Below, piece by piece: positions 1 to 5,795 of a DNA stretch of 8,955 bases. The position numbers and the translations under genes were made by a program. Each line of letters starts with the position of its first letter. Positions within the stretch are counted from its first letter, which is position 1. The notes under the pieces were generated by a model. It was not told the DNA's origin and did no database searches. It saw only the letters and a program-made list of their open reading frames with translations. This DNA comes from Actinomycetota bacterium (GTDB taxonomy: Bacteria; Actinomycetota; Thermoleophilia; Gaiellales; Gaiellaceae): contig VAXD01000021.1 in assembly GCA_005884155.1 (NCBI GenBank), positions 1,130-10,084 of the forward strand, written 5' to 3'.

Positions 1-729
1 GTGCGATTCACGACCTACCTCAGCTACGCGCTGACCGACCTCGGCGATCTCCCGGGAGCACAGAGCGTGCTGGACGAGGCGCTCGAGCGGGCCGAGGTCG
101 TCACGGATGCGTACTCGCGCGTGCGCCTCTACTGGTCGCTGGCGCGCCTGAACGACGTGCGCGGACGGTCGGCTGCCGCCCTCGACTGCATCCGGCGCGC
201 GATGGCGCTGCTGGAAGTGACCGACGACACGCTTCACCTCGCCCGCGCGCACCTGCTCTGCGCGGACATCCTGATGACGCAGGACCGGCACGAGCTGGCG
301 GGCCGACATCTGGCCCTCGCCGAGCAGCTGTTCGGCACACAAGCCGAGGCGCTCGATCTCACGAACCTTCGCCGCGACCAGGCGAAGCACGCCGCACGGG
401 CCGGCAACGGCGAGCAGGCGGTGGCGTACGCGCGTCACGCCCTGGAGTCGGCAGGCGAGGAGAATCCGCACGAGCGCGGGAATGCGCTCTGGGCTCTCGC
501 CGAGGGCCTCGCGCTCACCGGCGAGGCGGATGAGGCGGACACTGCTTTTCGAGAGGCGACCAAGCTGCTCGAGGAGCACGGCCACCGGCGCGACGTCGTC
601 GAGGCATGCCGCTCATGGGGGAAGTTCCTGCGGCGCTCGGGCCGCGAGGAAGAGGCGCTCGAAGTCTTCGAACGCGCCGCCGATCTTGCGTCCGAGCCGC
701 TGACCATCGAAACGCACGGCCAGAAGTGA
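1..729 (+). CDS. TPR-repeat protein, 3' part (5' end outside window)
   Basis: At least 242 codons, open from the first base to a TGA at 727-729. The GTG at base 1 is probably an internal Val, because the reading frame starts directly inside a helical repeat. The visible part is a run of about six TPR-like helix pairs, each with the A/G/L/Y pattern of TPR motifs, for example YALTDLGDLPGAQSVLDEAL (about 9-28), WSLARLNDVRGRSAAALDCI (about 45-64) and LAEGLALTGEADEADTAF (about 167-184), ending with SGREEEALEVFERAADLA. There is no enzyme motif, membrane segment or signal peptide. In actinobacteria this kind of TPR tail usually belongs to a helix-turn-helix (XRE or SARP-like) regulator whose DNA-binding domain would lie upstream; that is inference, since no such domain is visible. 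The stop overlaps the GTG start of the next gene, so the two are probably translated in a coupled way. Confidence 0.85.
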   Translation: MRFTTYLSYALTDLGDLPGAQSVLDEALERAEVVTDAYSRVRLYWSLARLNDVRGRSAAALDCIRRAMALLEVTDDTLHLARAHLLCADILMTQDRHELAGRHLALAEQLFGTQAEALDLTNLRRDQAKHAARAGNGEQAVAYARHALESAGEENPHERGNALWALAEGLALTGEADEADTAFREATKLLEEHGHRRDVVEACRSWGKFLRRSGREEEALEVFERAADLASEPLTIETHGQK

Positions 730-1577
730 TCTCGGCCGCGGTTCGTCCGCGCGGCCCGTTCTCGCTCCGACTCTCATCCAGACTCGCGGGCGACGCGACG
801 CGCACGTTTTCCTCGGGGCCGCTCCTCGCAGCGCTCGCTGCCGGCGGGGTCGGGCGAGCCTGGCAGCAGCCGGACGGCGTCGTCCAGCTGCGCGCGCCTG
901 ACGACCGGGGAATCGACGAGCTCAGCTTCGTGCTCGCGCTCGACGACGACCACTCGGAGTTCCTCGAGCGCTTCCGCGACGACCCACTCCTGCGCCGCGC
1001 GCTGCCGCGGCTGCGCGGCTACCGGCCGCTTCGCCTGTCGACCGTCACGCACGCACTTCTGCGAGCCGTCTGCGGCCAGCTGATCCAGGCGAGCCGCGCG
1101 CGTCAGATCGAGCGAAACGTGATCCGCGCGACCACGTCGAGGCCGCCGGCCGCCTGGTTGCACACGCCGCCCACGCCGGCCTCCTTCGCCTCGTTTTCTC
1201 CGGCGCAGCTGCGGCGCCTCGGCCTCGGCGCCCGCCGAAGCGCGACGCTGATCCGGCTCTGCCGCTCGCTCGACCTCGAGCGCCTCCGCTCGCAGCCGAC
1301 CGCCGCGGCTGCGGACCGGCTCGAGCGTGAGCGCGGGCTCGGGCCCTGGTCGGTCGGCGTCGTCTGCGTGGAGGGGCTCGGCCGCCACGAGCGCGGGCTC
1401 GTCGGCGACCTCGGGCTGGTGAAGCTCTGCTCAGCGTTGCGCGGCCGCTGGGTCGAGCCGTGGGAGACGGCCGAGCTGCTCGAGCCGTATGGCGAGTGGG
1501 CCGGGCTCGCGAGCGTCTACTTGCTACAGGCATTCCGCCTCGGGCTGGTTCCTTTGCCGCAGCGCCAAGCCGCCTAG
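726..1577 (+). CDS. AlkA-type DNA-3-methyladenine glycosylase (HhH-GPD family)
   Basis: 283 residues, close to the 282 of E. coli AlkA. It would remove alkylated bases from DNA and so start base-excision repair. The start chosen is GTG 726, which overlaps the upstream stop as GTGA; the frame is open further upstream, but that stretch lies wholly inside the TPR gene and looks non-homologous. The N-terminal ~95 residues fit the AlkA beta domain. The helical core follows, with GQLIQASRARQIERNVI at about 118-134. The helix-hairpin-helix is at 204-209 (GLGPWS), and the catalytic aspartate is D228 in VGDLGLVKL, at a position comparable to D238 of AlkA. There are no FeS cysteines like those of the EndoIII branch, which fits AlkA. 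No good Shine-Dalgarno is seen, so translation is probably coupled to the gene before. The exact base preference cannot be told from sequence. Confidence 0.88.
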   Translation: MISAAVRPRGPFSLRLSSRLAGDATRTFSSGPLLAALAAGGVGRAWQQPDGVVQLRAPDDRGIDELSFVLALDDDHSEFLERFRDDPLLRRALPRLRGYRPLRLSTVTHALLRAVCGQLIQASRARQIERNVIRATTSRPPAAWLHTPPTPASFASFSPAQLRRLGLGARRSATLIRLCRSLDLERLRSQPTAAAADRLERERGLGPWSVGVVCVEGLGRHERGLVGDLGLVKLCSALRGRWVEPWETAELLEPYGEWAGLASVYLLQAFRLGLVPLPQRQAA

Positions 1578-1580
1578 ACT
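1575..1580 (+). promoter_or_regulatory. -10-like box for leaderless proC transcript
   Basis: TAGACT fits the TANNNT -10 pattern and lies 6 nt before the ATG at 1587, the spacing expected if transcription starts at the start codon itself. Its first three bases are the stop codon of the glycosylase gene. A weak -35-like TTGCCG (4 of 6) is at 1554-1559 with a short 15-bp spacer. No Shine-Dalgarno precedes the ATG, which fits leaderless translation. Read-through from upstream is equally possible. Confidence 0.4.
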
Positions 1581-1586
1581 CCGAGC

Positions 1587-2411
1587 ATGGCCGGCAACGC
1601 GCGCAAGGTCGCGATCCTTGGCCTGGGGACGATCGGCGAGTCTCTCCTCAAAGGCCTGCTAAGCAGCGGCTGGCGCGAGCCGTCGGAGGTCTCTGCGACC
1701 GTCCGCGACGATACCCGCGCGGCCGAGCTCGGCTCGACGTACGGGGTGACGGCGGGCACCTCGAACGCGGAGGCGATCGCGGGCGCAGCGCTCGTCGTGA
1801 TCGCGGTCAAGCCACAGGACTTCGACGTCCTGCTCGGCGAGATCGGCGGCTTGCTGACGCCGGAGCAGACGGTGCTGTCTGTCGCGGCGGCGATCCCGAC
1901 GTCCGCGATCGAGAGCCGGATCGGCTCCGGGGTTCCGGTGGTCCGCTCGATGCCGAACCGCCCGGCGACGGTGCACGAGGGCATCGCGGGCATCTGCGCG
2001 GGCGCACATGCGAGCGAGGAGCACCTCGCTCTCGCGGAGGAGGCGCTCAGCCACCTTGGCGCGGTCGTGCGGGTCCCAGAGCGCTACATGGACGCGGTCA
2101 CCGCGGTCTCCGGCTCGGGCCCCGCCTACTTCGCGCTGCTCGCGGAGGCGATGATCGAGGCGGGGATCCTGCTCGGGCTCTCACGTGAGGTCTCGACGCA
2201 GCTCGTCGTCCAGACGATGCTCGGCACCGCGCACCTGCTTCGTGACGAGAACATCCACCCGGTCGAGCTGCGCGAGCAGGTGACCTCGCCGGGCGGGACG
2301 ACGATCCGCGCGATCCGCGAGCTCGAGCGCGCGGGCGTCCGAGCGGCCTTTCTGAACGCGATTCAGGCCGCGATGGAGCGCTCGCAGGAGCTGGCTCAGG
2401 GCGACGCGTGA
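1587..2411 (+). CDS. proC: pyrroline-5-carboxylate reductase
   Basis: 274 residues, normal for the family. It catalyses the last step of proline synthesis, reducing 1-pyrroline-5-carboxylate to L-proline with NAD(P)H in the cytoplasm. The N-terminal Rossmann motif is GLGTIGESLLKGL (about 11-23), followed by VVIAVKPQDF, the NAD(P)-binding strand typical of ProC. VRSMPNRPATVHEGIAGI is the central signature. The C-terminal dimerisation and substrate domain carries GSGPAYF (176-182), HPVELREQVTSPGGTT (ending at 239) and the usual AAFLNAIQAAMERSQEL tail. The TSPGGTT loop binds the pyrroline carboxylate in the family. The start is ATG 1587; no Shine-Dalgarno is seen, and a TANNNT box lies 6 nt upstream. 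It overlaps pgl by 4 bp. There is no metabolic link to pgl, so the pairing looks like a shared housekeeping transcript. Confidence 0.96.
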   Translation: MAGNARKVAILGLGTIGESLLKGLLSSGWREPSEVSATVRDDTRAAELGSTYGVTAGTSNAEAIAGAALVVIAVKPQDFDVLLGEIGGLLTPEQTVLSVAAAIPTSAIESRIGSGVPVVRSMPNRPATVHEGIAGICAGAHASEEHLALAEEALSHLGAVVRVPERYMDAVTAVSGSGPAYFALLAEAMIEAGILLGLSREVSTQLVVQTMLGTAHLLRDENIHPVELREQVTSPGGTTIRAIRELERAGVRAAFLNAIQAAMERSQELAQGDA

Positions 2412-3100
2412 CGACGCTCTACGGCGTCGAGCTGACCGTGCTGGCCGACGAGGAGGCGGCCGCCTCTACAGCCGCGGATGTTCTTGTCGAGGCCGCGCGC
2501 GCCGGGCAAGCGATCGCGCTGACGGGCGGCGGATCCCCGGGCCGGGCCTATGAGCTGGCCGCGGAGCGCGAGCCCGACTGGAGCGGCGCGACGCTCTGGT
2601 GGGGCGACGAGCGGTGCGTACCCCCGGACGACGAGCGCTCGAACTACCGGCTCGCGCACGAGAAGCTGCTCAACGGCCTCTCGGCGCAGCCTCGTGCGAC
2701 ACACCGGATCCGCGGCGAGCTCGGCGCGGAGGCAGCAGCGGCGGAGTACGACGAGGCGCTGACCGGCGCGAGCCTCGACCTCGTCCTGCTCGGGATCGGG
2801 CCCGACGGCCACGTCGCCTCGCTCTTTCCGGGCCAAGCGACGCTCGACGAGCGTGAGCGCCGGGCAATCCCGGCCGAGGCGAAGCTCGAGCCGTTCGTCG
2901 ACCGCGTGACGATGACGCTGCCGGTGCTCTGCTCGGCCCCGGAAGTGCTGTTCATCGCGACCGGCGACGCGAAGGCCGGCGCCGTCGGTCGCGCGTTCGG
3001 CAGCCCGCCGAGCCCCGACACGCCCGCGAGCCTCGTCCGGTCGGCGAGCGGCCGGACCCGCGTCGTCACGGACGCGGCTGCGACCACGGTATTGCGCTAG
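2408..3100 (+). CDS. pgl: 6-phosphogluconolactonase (DevB/SOL family)
   Basis: 230 residues, within the usual 225-260. It hydrolyses 6-phosphogluconolactone to 6-phosphogluconate, the second step of the oxidative pentose phosphate pathway. The family motifs occur in order: the phosphate-binding loop GGGSPG (40-45), WWGDERCVPPDDERSNYRL (from 64, the DER-type signature), HRIRGELGAEAAAAEYDEAL, and LLGIGPDGHVASLFPG (GIGPDGH at 129-135), which carries the catalytic histidine of the family. The GTG start overlaps the proC stop (GTGA), with AGGG at 2398-2401 as a Shine-Dalgarno 6 nt upstream. No zwf or gnd gene lies beside it, so the usual pentose-phosphate cluster is not seen here. Confidence 0.95.
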   Translation: MTTLYGVELTVLADEEAAASTAADVLVEAARAGQAIALTGGGSPGRAYELAAEREPDWSGATLWWGDERCVPPDDERSNYRLAHEKLLNGLSAQPRATHRIRGELGAEAAAAEYDEALTGASLDLVLLGIGPDGHVASLFPGQATLDERERRAIPAEAKLEPFVDRVTMTLPVLCSAPEVLFIATGDAKAGAVGRAFGSPPSPDTPASLVRSASGRTRVVTDAAATTVLR

Positions 3101-3123
3101 GACGCTCCGGAGGCGTATATATA
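3092..3123 (+). promoter_or_regulatory. Promoter of the ArsR-like regulator gene
   Basis: The run TATATATA at 3116-3123 is conspicuous in such GC-rich DNA and gives a -10-like TATATA. With TTGCGC at 3092-3097 as a weak -35 (3 of 6, inside the end of pgl), the spacer is 18 bp. A start of transcription 6-8 nt further on would fall at or next to the GTG at 3132, so the transcript may be leaderless. Confidence 0.5.
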
Positions 3124-3131
3124 GAACCACT

Positions 3132-3692
3132 GTGGCACCTCCCGAGCCGCCCGGGATGATTGACGTCCTCCTGCTCAACAAGCCCGAGCAGCTGAAGGCG
3201 CTCGGCCATCCCCTCAGGCTGCGCATCCTCGAAACGCTCGGGACGAACGGCGAGGACGAGGCGCTCACCAACCGCGAGCTCGCGGCCCGCCTCGGCGTCG
3301 ATCCGGGACACCTGCACTTCCACGTGCGCATGCTCCTCCGCGCAGGCCTGATCACGCTGGTCGGGGACGCCCGAGGGCGCGAGAAGCCCTATCGCGCGAC
3401 CGCGCGCACGCTGAGGGTCGCTCCCGAGCTACTCGCCTCCGGGCTGACGAGCGACCTGCGAGAAGCGATGCTCGGCGAAGTCCAGCGCGGCTGGGACGAG
3501 CACAGCGCTGAGGGCACATTCCGCTCGGCCCAGGTGACCGCGCGGATCCGGCCGGAGCGGGCGCTCGAGCTCGTGACCGAGCTCGTCGAGGCCGTGCGGC
3601 AGGCGGAAGAAGAGGACGCGGACCCGCTCGTGATCACGGCTGTCCTGCATCCGCCGTCTCGGCAGGAGACGGGGGGAGCAGCCCGGAGCTGA
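3132..3692 (+). CDS. ArsR-like winged-helix transcriptional regulator
   Basis: 186 residues from GTG 3132; ATG 3156 (in frame, 8 codons later) is an alternative start, and neither has a good Shine-Dalgarno. The N-terminal domain is a winged helix of the ArsR/HTH_20 type: LKALGHPLRLRILETL is the typical first helix, then LTNRELAARLGVDPGHLHFHVRMLLRAGLI forms the helix-turn-helix, and GREKPYRATART is the wing. The remaining ~95 residues are helical (SDLREAMLGEVQRGWDEHSAEGTF, ALELVTELVEAVRQAEEE) and resemble the C-terminal region of many small actinobacterial regulators; they may bind a ligand or form the dimer. The protein has no cysteine, so the classical cysteine metal site of ArsR/SmtB is absent. 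It is convergent with the next gene and overlaps it by 59 bp. The target is unknown; autoregulation through the promoter just upstream is plausible. Confidence 0.85.
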   Translation: MAPPEPPGMIDVLLLNKPEQLKALGHPLRLRILETLGTNGEDEALTNRELAARLGVDPGHLHFHVRMLLRAGLITLVGDARGREKPYRATARTLRVAPELLASGLTSDLREAMLGEVQRGWDEHSAEGTFRSAQVTARIRPERALELVTELVEAVRQAEEEDADPLVITAVLHPPSRQETGGAARS

Positions 3693-4335
3693 GGTCGGCG
3701 GCCAGGCCGTCGCGCCCGGCGAGCGTCTGCAGCACGAGCACGGTGTCGGCGACGGGGATGTCCTCGAGGTATTCCTCGCGCTTCTCGAAGGACTCGAGGA
3801 CCGCTTCGACGGCGACCTCGTAGCCGAGAATGTCCTGCGCCGCGAGGAAGGCCAGCGCATCACCGACGTCGGTTGGGAAGTCGTCGTGCGTGCGGATCCA
3901 GTCCGCGTGCTCGCGCGCCTCGGTCCGGCGGCCGAGGACGAGCTCGGCGAGCGCAGCGGCGTAGCGGCCAATCGGCGACTCGGCCTCCGCGGCCCCTGCG
4001 TCCAGCGCCCAGCGGGCAGCGTCTTCAGCAGCAGGCCAGTCGCCTGCGAGGAGGAGCGCCTTGATCGCGCCGATCGGGCGGCCCCAGCTGCCGGGCGGTG
4101 CGTCCCCGAAGCTCTCGCGGTAGCGCTCGGCCGCGCGGTGGAGCCACTCGGCGGCCTCTTGCTCGCGGCCCTCCATCAGCAGCGCGAGGCCGGCTCCGCC
4201 CGCGGCGTTGCCGAGCCGGGTCAGCTGCCGCTGGCGAGCGTCGGCGCCCTCTGCGTTGGTGAGGCGTGCCTCTCCGTCACGAAAGCGGGCCTTTTCTCGC
4301 TCGAAATGCGCATTCCAGTCCTCCGCCTCAGGCAC
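3634..4335 (-). CDS. Uncharacterised helical-repeat (TPR-like) protein
   Basis: 233 residues, function unknown. I chose the GTG at 4335-4333 because a strong GGAGG (4346-4342) lies 6 nt upstream of it; the TTG at 4341 would touch that site with no spacer. The protein is acidic and almost all helical, with TPR-like pairs: LGNAAGGAGLALLMEGREQEAAEWLHRAAERYRES, then KALLLAGDWPAAEDAARWAL, then AAALAELVLGRRTEAREHADWI. Blocks that look like conserved signatures are GSWGRPIGAIKA, ESPIGRYAAALA and PVADTVLVLQTLA. There is no signal peptide, membrane segment or catalytic motif. I recall similar proteins in other prokaryotes, including haloarchaea, but cannot check this. It is convergent with the ArsR-like gene (59-bp overlap) and divergent from the thiolase gene. 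A scaffold or partner-binding role is a guess from the fold only. Confidence 0.78.
   Translation of the reverse strand: MPEAEDWNAHFEREKARFRDGEARLTNAEGADARQRQLTRLGNAAGGAGLALLMEGREQEAAEWLHRAAERYRESFGDAPPGSWGRPIGAIKALLLAGDWPAAEDAARWALDAGAAEAESPIGRYAAALAELVLGRRTEAREHADWIRTHDDFPTDVGDALAFLAAQDILGYEVAVEAVLESFEKREEYLEDIPVADTVLVLQTLAGRDGLAADLSSGLLPPSPAETADAGQP
3654..3672. terminator. Hairpin in the convergent gene overlap
   Basis: CCGTCTC (3654-3660) and GAGACGG (3666-3672) form a perfect 7-bp stem with a 5-nt GGCAG loop. It lies inside the 59-bp tail-to-tail overlap of the two convergent genes. There is no T-run on either side, so it is not a standard intrinsic terminator; a bidirectional, imperfect terminator or chance are both possible. 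Confidence 0.3.
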
Positions 4336-4341
4336 ACCCAA

Positions 4342-4363
4342 CCTCCTCCCCGCTGCGATCGTA
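4342..4363 (-). promoter_or_regulatory. -10-like box and Shine-Dalgarno of the helical-repeat gene
   Basis: On the minus strand TACGAT (4363-4358) fits TANNNT, and GGAGGAGG (4349-4342) is a strong ribosome-binding site 6 nt before GTG 4335. Together they suggest a leader of about 15 nt. No convincing -35 is seen. The site decides the start: it rules against the TTG at 4341. Confidence 0.45.
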
Positions 4364-4435
4364 ACCGGGAAAGTCGCACGGGTGGGTCACGAGAGCGTGC
4401 CGAAATTGTGCCGGATCGCCCCCAGCGCGATTGAC

Positions 4436-4441
4436 TAGGCT
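4436..4441 (+). promoter_or_regulatory. -10-like box of the beta-oxidation genes
   Basis: TAGGCT fits TANNNT and lies 7 nt before GTG 4449, again the spacing of a leaderless transcript. I see no -35 at the right distance. The whole divergent intergenic region (4336-4448, 113 bp) holds only this box and the opposite-strand box at 4358-4363. I found no clear operator palindrome there, such as a FadR/TetR-type site. Confidence 0.38.
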
Positions 4442-4448
4442 CCTCGGC

Positions 4449-5795
4449 GTGGGCCGGGAGTTGCGCGAGGTCGTGTACGTGGACGGCGTCCGCACGGCCT
4501 TTGGGCGCGCCGGGCCGAAGGGCGTCTTCTGGCGCACGCGCGCCGACGACCTCGGCGTGAAGGTCGTCCGCGAGCTCCTGCGGCGGAATCCGAGCCTGCC
4601 CCCGGAGCGGATCGACGACGTCATCATGGCGGCGACCGCGCAGGTCGGCGACCAGGGACTGACCCTCGGGCGCGACGTTGCGCTGCTCGCAGGGCTGCCA
4701 CAGTCCGTTCCCGGGTTCGCCGTCGACCGCATGTGCGCGGGCGCGCTCACGGCCGTCACCTCCGGGGCGGGCGAGATCGCGATGGGCGCCGCCGACGTCG
4801 TGCTCGCCGGCGGGATCGAGCACATGGGCCACCACCCGATGGGCGAGGACGTCGACTTCAACCCGCGCTTCGTCGCGGAGCGGCTCGTCGACCCGTCCGC
4901 CGTCACGATGGGCGCGACCGCCGAGAACCTGCACGACCGCTTCCCGCAGCTGACCAAGGAGGATGCGGACGCCTTCGCGGTGCGCTCGCAGCAGCGCGCG
5001 GCCGCGGCGTGGCAGAACGGCGTCATGCGCGAGATCGTCGTGCCGATGTCGGTCTTCGGCGACGACGGCTGGTCCGTGGCCGATCGCGACGAGTTCCTGC
5101 GGCCGGACACGAGCATGGAGGGTCTGGCCGACTTGCCGACGCCGTTCCGCGCCGGTGGGCGCGTCACCGCCGGGAACTCGGCCGGCCTGACGGACGGGGC
5201 CGCGGTCTGCCTGCTCGCCGCGCAGGAGACCGCGCGAGAGCTCGGCCTGGCCGCGCGGATGCGCCTCGTCTCCTATGCCTTCGCGGGTGTCGAGCCGGAG
5301 CTGATGGGCCTCGGGCCGGTGCCGGCCACGCGCAAGGCACTCGAGCTCGCGGGCCTGAGACTCGACGAGCTCGGCCTCTTCGAGCTGAACGAGCCGTTCG
5401 CGGTGCAGGTATTGACATGGTGCGACGAGCTCGGCGTCGACCCCGAGGACGAGCGGCTCAACCCGTACGGCGGCGCGATCGCGTGTGGCCACCCGCTTGC
5501 GGCGACAGGAGTGCGCCTCACGGCGCAGCTCGCGTTCGGCTTCCGCGAGCGACCCGGCGTCCGCTACGGCCTGACCGCGCTCTGCGTCGGCATGGGGATG
5601 GGCGCCGCGCTCGTCTGGGAGAACCTCTCGCGCCCCTGGCCGCCGGAGCCTCCCGCCCGGCGGAGCCGGGCTCCGGCCCCGGCTGATGCCGGTGACGGCA
5701 CGATGCTCTCCGGGCCCGTGTTGGGACACACTGTGCCCTCCGGCCTCGCACCGCCGCCGACATCCCAGGAGCCCGAGGACGCTGCCGGAGACTGA
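4449..5795 (+). CDS. Acetyl-CoA C-acyltransferase (thiolase, FadA-like) with C-terminal extension
   Basis: 448 residues from GTG 4449 (TTG 4431 also opens the frame, but the conserved start REVVYVDGVRTAFGRAG begins just after 4449). It cleaves 3-ketoacyl-CoA with CoA to acetyl-CoA and a shortened acyl-CoA, the last step of beta-oxidation. The catalytic residues are present: nucleophile C96 in DRMCAGALTAV, N314 in NEPFAVQ (the family usually has NEAFA), H348 in GGAIACGHPLAATG and C379 in LCVGMGMGAAL. The thiolase core ends near residue 393 (ALVWENL), as in 390-400-residue relatives. The last ~55 residues are Pro/Ala/Gly-rich, match nothing I know in thiolases, and are encoded by a stretch full of short palindromes (5661-5738). 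The original stop was probably near 5630 and was lost. The gene directly precedes the FadB-like gene, so the two products probably form one beta-oxidation complex. Confidence 0.93.
   Translation: MGRELREVVYVDGVRTAFGRAGPKGVFWRTRADDLGVKVVRELLRRNPSLPPERIDDVIMAATAQVGDQGLTLGRDVALLAGLPQSVPGFAVDRMCAGALTAVTSGAGEIAMGAADVVLAGGIEHMGHHPMGEDVDFNPRFVAERLVDPSAVTMGATAENLHDRFPQLTKEDADAFAVRSQQRAAAAWQNGVMREIVVPMSVFGDDGWSVADRDEFLRPDTSMEGLADLPTPFRAGGRVTAGNSAGLTDGAAVCLLAAQETARELGLAARMRLVSYAFAGVEPELMGLGPVPATRKALELAGLRLDELGLFELNEPFAVQVLTWCDELGVDPEDERLNPYGGAIACGHPLAATGVRLTAQLAFGFRERPGVRYGLTALCVGMGMGAALVWENLSRPWPPEPPARRSRAPAPADAGDGTMLSGPVLGHTVPSGLAPPPTSQEPEDAAGD
5661..5675. repeat. Short palindrome CGGAGCC-G-GGCTCCG
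   Basis: A perfect 7-bp inverted repeat around one central base, in the part of the thiolase gene that codes for the non-homologous tail. It is the first of three palindromes within 80 bp. Confidence 0.5.

Noticed and set aside
1460..2188. 242-codon + strand open frame across the glycosylase end and proC
   Set aside because: It overlaps proC in another frame, and its product is Arg/Gly-rich with no motif.
2396..3355. 319-codon minus-strand open frame over pgl and the regulator start
   Set aside because: It is antisense to pgl, whose motifs are all in place, and its composition is typical of a shadow frame.
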